Part shown: one piece after another, positions 1-10,800 of the stretch
Numbering within the stretch: position 1 is the stretch's first letter
Layout of the letters: every line of letters begins with the position of its first letter
Source: Buxus sempervirens
Lineage: Eukaryota > Streptophyta > Magnoliopsida > Buxales > Buxaceae
Direction of reading: 5' to 3'
Assembly (NCBI GenBank): GCA_947561395.2
Contig: OX387185.1
Coordinates: 32,592,213 to 32,656,212 of the forward strand
DNA: 64,000 bases
Program-made: the position numbers and the translations under genes
The notes under the pieces: generated by a model
Told to the model about the DNA's origin: nothing
The model's input: the letters and a program-made list of their open reading frames with translations, nothing else
Databases searched by the model: none

Positions 1-753
1 GATTGGGGTCACTTGAAATATGTTAGAAAACAAATTCATAATCATTTAGGGCACAGATCTAACTTAGATCTCTTATTGATTGGAGAGAGGAAGCCAAATC
101 CACCCAAGTTGATAAAAAGCACCCAAAATAAGAGAGATTAGACCATAAGGTCTTCTCTCAAAGATTGAAGTCATTTGAAACCATTTCTCAAAACCCTAAA
201 GATTATTCAAAGGCTTTTGATCTTAGATCTATCATATTGATCATGGTAAATCCAAAATCCAAGCCTATATTAATCAAAAGGAAGAAACTAGTGAAGTATG
301 TGTAGTTGTGTGAAAAATCAGCATTTTAGGAGGAAAAAAAAGGGATCTAATGCTATGGACAGCATAAATCCATATGATTCCTCCAGAAATGAAACAAGAT
401 CATAAAAATACAACCACACATAGAATATCAAAAGACATACAAAGGATCATCACAGAAAAAGGGTTCTAACCTAGGGATCCATTCTTGTTCTCGTTTCCCC
501 TAGCTTTCTCTTCAAGTTTTAAGGCTAGAGAGGGTGCTTAAGGTACTTAGAGGTAGGTTTAGGGCTACAAGTACAAGCAGGTGTCTATACTACAGAAAGG
601 TAGAAGAAGAGACTATCCTAAGATTAATGAAAAGAAAAGAGGAGAGGAGAGACTTACCTTAGTGGTTTGAGAAAGCAAAAAGGCAGGGGTTTCCTTCTTT
701 TCCTGGAGCTTTTCAAGCTTCAATTCTCAGCCCTTTGCTAGAGGAGAGAGCCT

Positions 754-762
754 CTATTTATA
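754..762 (-). promoter_or_regulatory. TATA box of Tat-type LTR
   Basis: The minus strand reads TATAAATAG. It sits between the GC-hairpin cluster upstream (higher coordinates) and the candidate donor at 652-657 downstream, the same order as in the LTR at 25746-27389. Confidence 0.5.
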
Positions 763-991
763 AGCAAGACCAAGGGTACAGGAGATCACAAGAGTTGGCC
801 AAAGTTTCTTTCTAGATTCTTCCAACTCATTTTAAGGCATGAGTTGGAGTGAATCCAAAGGATTTGGAGGGCAAATATGGAAGATCAAGTCTCCCAGAGA
901 GAGGTAAAAAGGGTAAATAAGGCTCAGACCCGAGCCTTTGCGAAACTGCGCAAAATGAACATGTCCGCATATACAATGCAGTCATGTTCAA

Positions 992-1037
992 TCCGCACTA
1001 TATATGCGGAGAAGACCAAACCGCACTTACAGTGCGG
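992..1037 (-). promoter_or_regulatory. Two GC-rich hairpins in the LTR upstream region
   Basis: Perfect inverted repeats TCCGCA (992-997) with TGCGGA (1005-1010), and CCGCACT (1021-1027) with AGTGCGG (1031-1037, 3-nt loop). They lie 230-280 bp upstream of the TATA box on the minus strand. Similar CCGCA/TGCGG hairpins occur upstream of the TATA box in the LTR at 25746-27389 and in insertion T. Confidence 0.5.
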
Positions 1038-1094
1038 GCAAGCTCCGTCTGCAAACAATATGCGGATAGAACAAAACTGCAATGTAAGTGCAGG

Positions 1095-1306
1095 CAGTGG
1101 CGGAACCAAGACTCCAAACTTGAGGGGGCAAAAATTTTTTTCAATTAACACTTATACATAAATTATAGAAATTTCATGGAGATAGAGGGGCAAACCAGAA
1201 ATTTTAGGGGGGGGGGGGGGGCAAAACATAAATTTCAATTAAAAATACATACTTTTAATTAAAAAATAAAAATTTAGGGGGGGCAATTAGCCTGGTTCCG
1301 CCACTG
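1095..1306. mobile_element. hAT-type MITE (212 bp)
   Basis: Terminal inverted repeats CAGTGGCGGAACC (left) and GGTTCCGCCACTG (right) bound 212 bp. The 8-bp direct repeat AGTGCAGG flanks it at 1087-1094 and 1307-1314. An 8-bp target duplication and CAG...CTG termini of this type are hallmarks of hAT elements. The interior is AT-rich, has a run of 15 G (1207-1221) and no coding capacity, so it is non-autonomous. It is nested in the partial Tat LTR and therefore younger than it. Confidence 0.85.
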
Positions 1307-1874
1307 AGTGCAGGCAGCACACCTTTGTATAGTCTTGATCCCTACCTGCACATGCAATACTTATTTATATGTAATATCATTTAAGTAAATGTCCTTGTAT
1401 TTTTTAATCTCCATTTACTTTAGATATTAAATGTAAATGAGCAAACACCCCCCATTTGAATCCATTAAAAATAGTTCCAAACTCAAATTCCAAGTGAATA
1501 AAAAGTCAAATTTCCAGTTCAAGGCTAAATTCTGGTTTTTTAGGTCCGGTAAAAAGATTCAAAGGTATTTGTCAAGATTTAAAGGCTCAAAAAATTCATT
1601 TATGCAATAACATTGCTAAAAACCTGATTACCGGGAAAAATTATCTTGAAATCTTGTCTTAAAAAATATTTCATTTTTTGGGGTCAAAAGTCAACAAAAT
1701 TCAACCGGAAAAGTTTGATTTTGCGCAAAAGATTGAATTTGGGCCTTTTCCTTTATGGTTTTGGATTCAAATGGGTTAAGGATCTCAAACCCAATGCTAA
1801 GAATTGAAAATTCCAATAAAATACTTCTCTCATTCAAGATTTATCAAAAATCGTGCAATTTTGGAGTGTCTATA

Positions 1875-2310
1875 GGTGTACTTTACTTATATAAGGGAGT
1901 ACTTTAGGTATACTTGGGAGGGTACCTTAGGTATACAAGAGGGTACTCTAAGTATATTTGGGAGGGTATCTTAGGTATAATTGGGGGATACTTTAGGTAT
2001 AGTTGAGGGATACTTTAGGTAATACATGGGGGTACTTTAGGTATAATTGGGTGATACCTTGGAAAATACATGGGTGTACTTTGGGTAATACATGGGTGTA
2101 CTTTAGGTATAAATTGGGTGGTACCTTGGGGAATACATGAGTGTACTTTGGGTAATACAGGGGTGTACCTTAGGCATACGATGGGGGTACCTTGGGTAAT
2201 ATTTGGGGTTGCTTTAGGTATTCTTAGGAGATACTTTAGGTACACTGAAGAAGTACCTTGGGTATACTTGAGAGGGTGTACATTTGGTTTACTTGGGGGG
2301 GGGGGGGGGG
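1875..2310. repeat. Minisatellite of TACTTTAGGTATA units, ending in poly-G
   Basis: About sixteen imperfect units of roughly 25-28 bp built on 'gggTACTTTAGGTATAattggg', with variants such as TACCTTGGGTAATAcatg. The array starts where the LTR-like sequence stops (1874) and ends with 16 G (2295-2310). Open frames on both strands here encode only the repeat pattern and are not genes. Confidence 0.8.
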
Positions 2311-2797
2311 TTTGCCTAGGTGTACTTAGCCCAAATTGGTGTTAATGAGGGTTCAAGAATGATCTAGAAGGGTTGCAATTTGAATCTAGGCACAAAACAA
2401 GAAATCTGGAATTTTTATATTGGACGCGGCGAACGTTAAAGTTGGACGTTCGGGCGTTAAACCTTTATCAAATGGTTTTCACAGGATTTAGCTTAACGCG
2501 CGATTCAAGGTTCGCACGTCAAGGCTAATTTTCACATTTAACTTCAATTTTTTAGAATTTGATTTCTAATTCTATAGAACTAATTGAAGGATACCTTAGC
2601 CAATTGAAATTTAAACATAACCTTAATTAAGCTTACTTTAATAGAACCTTCAACATACTTCAATTTCTTTTCCCCAATTCTCAGGCACAATTTACATCCA
2701 CCTTATCTTCATATCACAGGTGCTTAATTAGTCTAATAATCTCACTTTAAATAATTAAATTTAATAATTAAGATATAATTAGGGTCGGGCTTTTACA
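2311..2797 (-). repeat. Terminal fragment of an S-type solo-LTR-like element (S0)
   Basis: The right end GGGTCGGGCTTTTACA (minus: TGTAAAAGCCCGACCC) matches the ends of S1, S2 and S5 and sits exactly at a break in copia coding sequence; copy B at about 53985 continues there without interruption. Like other S elements it holds a CG-rich cluster (about 2425-2530, cggcgaacgtt and cgttcgggcg motifs). The other end was not found. The minisatellite at 1875-2310 may belong to this element. Confidence 0.5.
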
Positions 2798-4281
2798 ATC
2801 ATCAATAAAAGTAACATAATATTTATTGCCACCTAAGGACTCCACCTCAATGGAACCACACACATCAGAATAAACTAAGTCCAGTACAGTGAGTTTTCTA
2901 CTAGAGGTTTTCTGAAAAGAAACTCTATGATGCTTTCCAGGTAAGTAGTAATCACAAGGATTTAATGACGCACCTTTAGGGAAAGGCATGATGGACTTCC
3001 TTCCTAAAATCTGCAATCCTTTTTCACTCATGTGAGCCAACTGCCTGTGCCACAAATCTGGTAAAGCATCCTCTTTAGCCACATTCACTGTACCACCAAA
3101 CAACTTTACTTGTGTCTTGTAAAGTGTGCAACAAAGCTTTCCTCTAGCCAACACCATTGACCCTTTTGAGAGTTTCCAACTCCTGCTGCCAAAATAATTA
3201 TAATACCCTGCAATATCAAGAGCATTAGTGGAGATCAGATTCAAACGCATGTTTGGAATATGTCGTATATCCTTTAATGTAAAGGTGCAGCCAACATTAG
3301 GGACAAGACAAATATCACCAATCCCAACAATGTTAAAATAGCTATTATTGCCCATCTTCACCCTGCCAAAATTTCTTGCTTTGTAAGTAGTGAAGAGCTC
3401 TCTCTTTGGAGTAATGTAGCATGAACATGCTGAATCAATAGTCCACTCCACATAGGGATCTGAAGCTTGACAACACTAATCCACTCCCACACAAAGAATT
3501 GCAACCTCTTCATCTGAAACACAAGCAGTGGTGTCTTCATTGTTGGCTTTCTTCTGACTTTTCTCCTCTTTCAACTTCTTTTTCCAAAGCTTGCAGTATT
3601 TCTTCATATGACCCTCTTTATTACAGTGGAAGCGCTTTATTTTTCCTCTTGTACTTGACTGACTTCTTGAGGAACCACGTCCCTTAGGACCTCTACTCCT
3701 GATCTTTGTAACAAGAGCCTGTGCACTGTCCTTACCTATGTCTCTTCTCTTTTTCTCTTTATTCAACAAGCTATCTTTCACAAGAGTAAGCTGTAGCACC
3801 CCATCAGGAGCAGAACTATTGAATGACACTACTAAAGTCTCCCAATTGTCAGATAAAGAGTTCAATAGCAATAGTGCCTGCAACTCATCATCTTGCACTA
3901 GCTTCATTGTGGTCAATTGATTCACCAAGTCTAGGAAATCACTTAAATGCTTAGCAACAGATCTTCCCTCTCTTAGCTTCAAGTTCACAAGCCTCATAAT
4001 TGCAAAGGCTTTGTTTTGGGCTATTTTTCTCTCATAAGTAGGCATTTGTCTCTTGAGATACATGGTCAAAAACATTAAGGTTAATCCATTGTCTGATATA
4101 CCCGATAGCCTTCCTATGCATCCTCTGCCAGTCACCAGCACTCATATCCTTTGGCTTGGCATTAACACCTTCAATGGATTCATGCAGATCCTTACAATAA
4201 AGGATATCCTCCATTATAGGTTTCCAAATTGAATAATTAGAAGCACTGAGTTTAATCATGGAACCCGTAGAGTTTTGCATC
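2798..4281 (-). pseudogene. copia gag-pre-integrase region, copy A
   Basis: Gag would bind element RNA and pol would process and integrate the cDNA. The minus strand encodes a copia gag of Tnt1-like type starting with MQNSTGSMIKL (ATG near 4280), broken near 4040 by a deletion of about 26 bp relative to copy B. A nucleocapsid knuckle follows, reading FHCNKEGHMKKYC with its first Cys replaced by Arg. Next come a protease-like motif WTIDSACS (DSA instead of the usual DSG) and a gag_pre-integrase segment with WHRQLAHMSEKG and a CDYY in place of C-x2-C. The frame ends in S0. There are stops and a frameshift near 3480. It is non-functional. Confidence 0.85.
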
Positions 4282-4314
4282 TAATCCCACAATATTCCTA
4301 CACCAACACAACCT

Positions 4315-4327
4315 GTCTTTGATGCCA
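4315..4327 (-). other. Primer binding site of copia copy A
   Basis: The minus strand reads TGGCATCAAAGAC, a degraded form of TGGTATCAGAGC, the plant copia site complementary to the 3' end of initiator tRNA-Met. It lies 2 nt inside the LTR end at 4330. Confidence 0.7.
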
Positions 4328-4329
4328 CT

Positions 4330-5065
4330 TGTTATAACCCATAAATTTGTGGAATTGATTTAGCTAAAATAAATACATACAAGTGAAATAGTTGATAATC
4401 CAAACACACAGGCAATATATCAAACACCAAAAAAACAAGAGAGAACACACCAAATTTACGTGGAAAAACCCTCTAGTGTAGAGGGAAAAAACCATGGGGC
4501 AAATCCGATCAATCCATTATAATAAAATAAAGATTACAATGTACCCAAGTTCTTGTCCAAAACCTAAGTTCTCAACAAATTGGGAAATCAACAATATCAA
4601 CTCCCTATGAATAACAATAATCTCACCAAAACTACCACAATGTGATAAACCCAAGAATGTAATGAGATCCCTACTACAACTCCCTGTAACAACCAATCTT
4701 AGTGCAAACCAAGCCCAAATCCTGTGTGAAAAACCACACCCAAAACAAAAACGGGCGGAAGCGTACCTTTAATGGAGTTATGTGTCTGTATTTCGTCCTT
4801 TTCTTGAACAGCAAACGAACACCCATCTTTTCCAAAAACAACCCAACACGCTTACCAGCCACCCATGTTCTCTTCTTTCACGCAAAAGTCGTTTTTTCTT
4901 TTCTTCAATGATGTAGCCACCACTTCTCTCTTTTCTTGGTCTCCTTTTTTTTTTTAACTTTTTCAAAAGCAAAGGACCATGGCAAAGACGCCCTAATGAG
5001 GATAAGGTCCCACGTGAGTGTGCCACATCATGTGGTGATGTCATGTGGGCTGGACCCCACTAACA
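4330..5065 (-). repeat. 5' LTR of copia copy A (736 bp)
   Basis: Bounded by TG...CA (plus TGTTATAACCC at the left, CCCCACTAACA at the right). It aligns along its length with the LTRs of copy B at 48414-49160 and 55553-56272. The minus strand holds the element promoter; no single TATA box stands out. Confidence 0.85.
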
Positions 5066-5145
5066 GCATGTCGTCACCCCAATAACTGTAGCATAGAAGT
5101 AAGGGTGGGGTTTAAATTTGAAAGTGGAAAAAGGGGTGAATTGGT
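5066..5145. repeat. Flank shared with copia copy B (segmental duplication)
   Basis: About 80 bp beginning GCATGTCGTCACCCCAATAA is nearly the same as 63599-63680, which follows the 5' LTR of copia copy B. Independent insertions would not share flanking DNA, so this suggests a duplicated locus. The similarity stops where the S-type fragment at 5146 begins. Confidence 0.7.
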
Positions 5146-5319
5146 TATTAATTGATTATTATTTGATATGGGCCAGTAGCATCTCGAATTCGGTTGTTGG
5201 GCTGAATTCGGGTTGTTACAGTGACAAACCAGATTCGGGTCAAGGTCAGGTTTTCATTGACCCAGGTTTGGGGCGTTACATTATATCTTCATTGAACAAC
5301 ATGGATCCGGGGCGTTACA
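5146..5319 (+). repeat. Two abutting S-type LTR end fragments
   Basis: Bases 5146-5280 match the right end of S4/S6 ('gatatgggccagta' ... 'ggggcgttaca'). Bases 5281-5319 match the right end of S3 ('ttatatcttcattgaacaac' ... 'ccggggcgttaca'). Both keep the CA end but lack the rest, which suggests nested insertion followed by deletion. Confidence 0.65.
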
Positions 5320-5744
5320 CGCCCCCCTCTTGAATTTTTTTTGTCTTTTCTTTTATTTTTTTTGGTTTGACTTTTAATTATCTTATCAAGAAGATTTTTT
5401 TTATTTTGTTATTTATTTATTTATTATTATTTTTTTCTTTTGTGAGTTTCATTTCATCACATGATGTGGCAAACTCTTTGCACATGCAAGTTTGCTGCGT
5501 GGCAAATTGAGTTTCATGAAATTATGAAAATTCCCTCTTGATTTTTTTCACCATAGCTTTTTTGTTTAGGCTCTGATTCACGTACAGTAAGTGATGTTGA
5601 AATCGTGTCAATTTCTTCTTTTCAATGGTGTAAAAATTTATAGCAAACTCAACTTATTTTAAAATCTCATTTTTACTTCTTAATTCTGCTGAACTATGAT
5701 CATCAGCTGAGTAAGTTTTAATGTGCAAAATTTAGGTGCTTATA
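5320..5744 (-). repeat. Partial 3' LTR of Tat copy 1
   Basis: The right end 'aaatttaggtgcttata' followed by 'gctgtccctctttgctgg' corresponds to the LTR/polypurine junction of Tat copy 2 ('caatttggggtgtctaca' then 'actgccccctctttgctgg'). On the minus strand the LTR would start TATAAGCACC, a decayed TGTAGACACC. The rest of the LTR is cut off by the S-type fragments at 5319. Confidence 0.5.
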
Positions 5745-5763
5745 GCTGTCCCTCTTTGCTGGA
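5745..5763 (-). other. Polypurine tract of Tat copy 1
   Basis: The minus strand reads CCAGCAAAGAGGGACAGC directly next to the LTR start, aligned with the CCAGCAAAGAGGGGGCAGT of copy 2. Such a tract primes second-strand synthesis in LTR retroelements. Confidence 0.5.
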
Positions 5764-7973
5764 GTCACTTGTTGATGAGTGACAAAGAATAAAAGAACCT
5801 TAATTTTGCACTCTACATTCTTTTTGAAACCTCTAACAAGTCAAGTCCCTCGATATTCTTGTTCAAGGGAAGTGCCTAACACAATTTTGGTGTTACTTGA
5901 CTTACTTCCATTCATATTTTAGATGGCTCCCACGCCACTGGCTCACGGGGTTCATCCCTTGTTTCAATCTTTTGTGGAGATTTGGACTTGATCTTGTTAA
6001 GTATTTCAGTGTTTCTATGAGGGTACAAATTATAATCCGTTCCTTTTTTTTTTGGGGAATGCTCATGTGAGTGTGCTATCCTATGGTCTATCAAACCTCC
6101 TACAGTGGGGTTGACTCTTTCAAGTGATATTGCACTTCCAGGATCTCCAAAGCCAAGATTAAGCCTTATTACAGAAGTGGGAAATAAAAATTACACAAGG
6201 GCCAACTCTGCCCTACATCTTTCCTTCTGCTCACTCTCCTTCATGTCTTGAAGTATTCATTTGTCATCTTTCTTCTTTCATGCCTTCTCGCTTGGGGGTA
6301 GTTCCTCTCTCTTGCTCAAGAGACGACTCTCCTCAATTAGGGCTAACTCGACTAGGGAATTTTTTTTCTCTTTTTTTTTTTTTTTCAGAGGAGTCTTTCC
6401 TTTGACCTTGGACAGGACTTTGTGATAGGACTCTCGAGTGAGAGGAACTCCACTGGGGGATTGGGGAGAATCTTGAATGCTCTCATTTGTGTATGTACCT
6501 TTGTAGGGCGGGATGCCATCCTCTTTTTTTTTTCTTGGATGCTGCCTCAACTTGTCTTCCACTATTCGATTTCCTTCTTGTCTTAAACACCACTCTTTGG
6601 CTAATGAAACTCCACTAGGAATTGGGGAGAGAGTGTTGGTTCATTGCGGAAGATCCAGTCTATCTTTTGCTTACACACTTTAGCTTCTAATACGAGAGGT
6701 GTTCCTTTGCTGCTTGTCATCTTTCTTGTTCTGGGTGACACTCCCTTCAAGTGAAGGAATTCCACTAGGGACTAGAAAGGGAATGTCATGTTTCTTTGGG
6801 GATTCTTGCTTTCTTTTCACCAGCTCATCTAAGTCGAGGGTGGTGTCCTTCTTCTCACATGGGCACTTCTGGTGTGAGAGGTACTCCCTTCTTGGGAGGG
6901 AGCTCCGTTGGGGATTTGTGGCAAGGAGTCTCCTCTTTCACTTTCGTCTTCTTTTGTCTGCTTGTTTCTGAAATTAATACAGAGAAGATTTGTCAGTTTC
7001 TACTTTTATGGAGGGAGTTTGACAAAAAAAATCACTTTTTCTTGTCTTTTTCTTTTTTCTTTATTCTCCAAAAATGGGTGGCTTGCATCGAGGTTATTAA
7101 CCAAGTTAGCTAAGGTTAGCAACACAATTCAAATGCATTCAAAACAGTTAAGTTGAAATCAACATATGTGTCAGTGTGGGCACATGTCTGCAATTTTAAA
7201 AGTTTTGTTCCAAGGTTAGGTGGGACTCGGTGTGCTTGTTATTTTCAATAGCATTATCATCAGAGGCCAATGTGGCTTTTGCACAGACGCAGTATCCTGG
7301 TCTATCCCTTCTGACCCTGGTTCATTCAATTTCTCAGACTGTCAAACTCATTTGGTTTACTGCTATCCTTCGAACCAACTGCTTCATTCCCTTTGTGTTA
7401 CTTGTTGTTTGGAAGTATCTCTAATTGTGTTGCAACGCACAGGTTTGACCATTTTCTGTTTTCCTTCGGACCAATTTCTTTATTCCCTTCGGACTAGTTG
7501 CTTCATTCCACACTCCTTTTTTTGTTGAGGATTCACCATGTTTGGTCCTTTGAGTGCCATGGATTCCGCCATCACCGTCCAACGCAGACTTAAGCATTAC
7601 CAAGATCATTCTTTTCAGGATCTGAGAGGTCTTAAAATAGGACAAAACATAGGCTGGGTTTTAGGTCATGAAAGAAAGATAAGTGGCTCAAGAGGTTTGA
7701 CTTATTGGGTTCTCAACAGTGATCTACCCTTTTATTGCTTTTGGGGGCTTACATCCTTGCTTTTTTTTCTACTTTGTTTTTGCTGGGTAAACATTTTCCC
7801 AATTTTTCTTTGCTTTTTTGTTTTCTCTTTTTCTTTTCCCTTTGTCTTTTTTTTTTTGGAATGCCCCAGTTTAGTGGGTAAGACACATGTATTGGGTTGA
7901 AAGAATTCATTAAGGCTCAAAGATGTTTGATTAGGGTTAGAGCATTTTGGGAGGAACTTATGGGATTCGTTAT
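5764..7973. other. 3' untranslated region of Tat copy 1 (decayed)
   Basis: T-rich on the plus strand, no recognisable protein. Part of it (about 7550-7750) resembles 29270-29480 in Tat copy 2 ('cttaa(a/g)aatagga(c)(a/g)aaac', 'atgaaagaaa'). The antisense ORF seen in copy 2 was not found here. It contains the degraded tandem repeat at 6290-6960. Open frames here are low in complexity and were not called. Confidence 0.5.
6290..6960. repeat. Degenerate tandem repeat, about 150-bp unit
   Basis: The motif (a)CTCCACTaGGGattGGGGagag recurs at about 6447, 6609, 6759 and 6902 (spacings 162, 150 and 143), each preceded by a 'gaggaact' or 'gaaggaatt' type lead. A weaker unit may lie near 6300. No function is apparent. 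Confidence 0.5.
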
Positions 7974-9213
7974 CTATGGGGTAATTAAAAAAAATGGCCT
8001 CTCTTCATTTCCCAATCCGAAAGATCTTAGGCATAGTAAATTTAAATCAGGAAAAATCCCTCCGTCCATCTTTTGTAGGAATAGTGCATCCCTAGACAGA
8101 ACCTTGTGAACTACGTATAGCCCTTCGTAGTTTGGCTTGAACTTTTCTCTATTGTCTTCTTGATGGGGGAAGATACTTTTAAGTATGAGATTGCCCACCT
8201 TGAAGTGTTGTGGCTTTACTTTCTTGTTGTAGGCTTGTGCCACTCTCTATTGATAAAGCTGGCCATAACACAATGCCTTTATCCTTTTTTCATCTAACAA
8301 CAGAAGTTGTTCAAACCTGGATTGCTCCCATTCGATGTCATCAACCTCTGCTTCTTTTAGAATTTGGAGTGAGGGGATTTGAACCTCCACAGGAAGTACT
8401 GCTTCCATTTCATACACCAAGGAGAAGGGGGTTACCCCAGTCGATGTCCTAATCAACATCCGATATACATGCAGCACATAAGATAACTTCTCGTGACAGT
8501 CTTTGTAGGTAATTGCCATCTTTTCTAGTATTTTCTTCAAATTCTTGTTGGCGGCCTCTACTACTCGATTCATCTTAGGTCGGTAAGCTATGGAGTACAG
8601 ATGTTGGATCTTTAGATCCTCACATTTTTTCCACGTCTTTGTTGTTCAAATTCTTCGCATTGTCTATGATGATAGCCTCAGGCACGCCATAGTGGCGGAC
8701 TATATTGTTTCTGATGAACTTCAAAACATGAGACTTCTTCACATTTGTAAAAGACATGGCTTATACCCATTTTGTAAAATAGTCGATCACGACTTAGATG
8801 AATCAGTGTCCATTTGAACCTTTCGGATGAATCTGGCCTATCATGTCAATTCCCCATATTGCAAATATCCAGGGTGAAGTCATGAAGTGCAACGTGTTTG
8901 TAGGCGCATAGATGTTTTCTGCATGGATCTGGCATAAATGGCACCTTTGGACATGAGTATAGTAGTCCGTCTCTATTGTTGTCCAATAGTAACTCATCCT
9001 TAGGATCTTTCTTACAAGCATGTGGCCATTCATGTGCACACCACACAAACCTCCATGTACTTCATTGAACAAGTTTCGAGCTTCATCTTCTTTCACACAT
9101 AGCAGCAATGAGTCGTTGTACGACTTCTTGTATACTCTACCTCCACTGAGGAAATATTGTCCTGCAAGCCTTTGTATTGTCCACTTCTCTGTAGCTGTGG
9201 CATCTTCTGGCAA
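7974..9213 (-). pseudogene. Tat copy 1 integrase region, decayed
   Basis: The minus strand reads, from 9213 down: an integrase zinc-binding domain (HGGLCGVHMNGH ... CHLC), the start of the catalytic core (WGIDMIGQIHPKGSNGH near 8810), a stop-ridden core (8590-8800), then the late core and C-terminus (EAANKNLKKILEKM ... TGVTPFSLVYEMEAVLPVEV) and the GKF-like 'KFKPNYEGLYVVHKVLS' tail. An in-frame TAG separates CYGQLYQ from RVAQAYNKK at about 8244-8249. The family joins cDNA into host DNA; this copy cannot. Confidence 0.8.
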
Positions 9214-10800
9214 AACTCTACCTTTCAGGTATCTCTTTATGTCTGCTTACCATGGCTCATCTTCCGGTTTACTTTTTTCAATGCTGAAGCAATATACTAG
9301 CAGATGTCGTACCTCTATCTCGAGCGGCTGTACTAAGGCATTATTTGTGATATTTACCATGGACACTAGTGTTGCTAAGGCATCGGAGAATTGATTCTTG
9401 TCTCGTGGCATATAATTTAATATCACGTTCTCAATCTACTCTTCCAGTTCTTTGATAAATTCTTGGTATGCAACCAATTTTAAGTCTCTGGTCTTCAAAT
9501 CTCCCATTACCTAATAAATAATAAGGCTTGAATCTCCGAATACCTCTAATTCCTGTACATGCATCTCGATTGCTACTCGCAAGCCCAACACACATGCTTC
9601 ATATTCTACCATGTTTTTTGGTGCAATCGAATAAGAGTTTTGCTGTCACTAGGTGATAGACACCTTCTGGGGAGACTAGCATTGCTTCGATTCCCTTTCC
9701 ATTGACGTTAACTGCCCTGTCGAAGAACATTCTCCATTTAACTTCTTCTTCCTCCTCTGATGACTCCGTACACATCACATCTTCATCTGGAAAATGTATC
9801 AGTAGTGGTTGGTAATCTGGCAGGGGATGCACTGCTAAGTGATTTGCTACTGCTTGCCCTTTTATCGCCTTCCTTATCGTGTAAACGATGTCATACTCTG
9901 ATAAAAGAACCTGCCACCTTGCGACCCTTCCTATTGAAATCGACTTCTCAAAGATATATTTTAAGGGATCAAGATTCGATATGAGCAAGACTGTGTGGCT
10001 GAGTAGATAATGTCAAAGCTTCTAAGCTGCCCAAGCGAAGGCACAACACGTCTTTTCAAGCGCTGAGTATCTAGTCTCATAATTTGTGAACTTCTTACTC
10101 AAGTAGTAGATCGCTTGTTCTTTCCTTCCTATTTCATCGCGTTGTTCTAGCACACATCCTAGCTGTTTCTGAGACTTCCAAATATATGATCAATGGTCGT
10201 CCTAGCACTGGCGGGATCAGTGTTGGTGGATTCATCAAATAAGTCTTGATCTTGTCGAATGCTTCCTGATAGTATTTATTCCAAACTACAAGGTTATCCT
10301 TTCTGAGCAACTTGAATATTGGTTCGTACATGGGAGTCATCTGTATGATGAACCAACTAATGTATTGCAATCTGCCAAGGAAACCTCTCGCTTCCTTTTT
10401 TGTCAACGGTGGAGGCATTTCTAAAATTGCATTTGCCTTGGCAGGGTCAACCTCATCCCGCATTTCTAGACTATAAAACCGAGCAGTTTTCCCGATGTAA
10501 CTCCGAAAATACACTTATTTGGGTTGAGCCTGAGCTTGAACTTTCTGAGTCAGTCTAATACTTTTCCAAGATTCACCAAATGATCTTTTTGCTTCTTTCG
10601 ACTTTGCTATCATGTCGTCCACATACATTTTCATCTCTTGGTGTATCATATCATGGAACATCAGGGTCATAATTGCCCTTTGATAGGTTGTGCCTGCATT
10701 CTTCAATCCAATTACTTAATAGTAGTAGGTGCCCCAGTGTGTGATAAAGGATGTTTTCTTCATGTCTTCAGGTGCCATCTTTAACTAGTTGTAAACAATG
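9214..10800 (-). pseudogene. Tat copy 1 RT and RNase H region, decayed
   Basis: Fragments on the minus strand match Ty3/gypsy RT: a YVDDM box (codons at 10611-10625), 'GFLGRLQYISWFI' thumb sequence near 10370, 'PLKYIFEKS' and 'KWRMFFDRAVNVNGKGIEAM', the start of the additional RNase H typical of the Tat lineage. Frameshifts and stops break the frame at about 10000-10130 and 10515, and much of the second RNase H (9214-9600) is unreadable. Confidence 0.75.

Larger units (their letters stand above)
1..1874 (-). repeat. Partial Tat-type LTR (minus orientation), with nested MITE
   Basis: This stretch aligns by eye with the LTR at 25746-27389: both hold a 'gaccata(a/g)ggtcttctctc' block (about 144 here), a 'ggctagagagg' block (about 523) and a right end reading 'ggagtgtctata' or 'ggggtgtctaca'. 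On the minus strand the order is right end, GC-rich hairpins (992-1037), TATA box (754-762), and a candidate splice donor AAG|GTAAGT (plus acttac at 652-657). The left part lies outside the window. No polypurine tract follows at 1875; a minisatellite starts there instead, so the element has been rearranged. That it is an LTR is inferred from similarity to the copy beside Tat coding sequence. Confidence 0.6.
2798..5065 (-). mobile_element. Ty1/copia retrotransposon copy A, truncated
   Basis: On the minus strand: 5' LTR (4330-5065), primer binding site (4315-4327), gag, zinc knuckle, protease and start of integrase, then a break at 2797 caused by S0. RT and RNase H are not in the window. It is closely related to copia copy B (48414-63598), which supplies the unbroken order. 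The 3' flank at 5066 matches that of copy B, so the two copies seem to share one insertion event. Confidence 0.85.

Noticed and set aside
2015-2345. Open frames on both strands in the minisatellite
   Set aside because: They only translate the TACTTTAGGTATA repeat in different frames.
4674-5044. Overlapping frames on both strands in the copia LTR
   Set aside because: Same frames recur in the other LTR copies (48900-49210, 55924-56308); LTR sequence, no domain.
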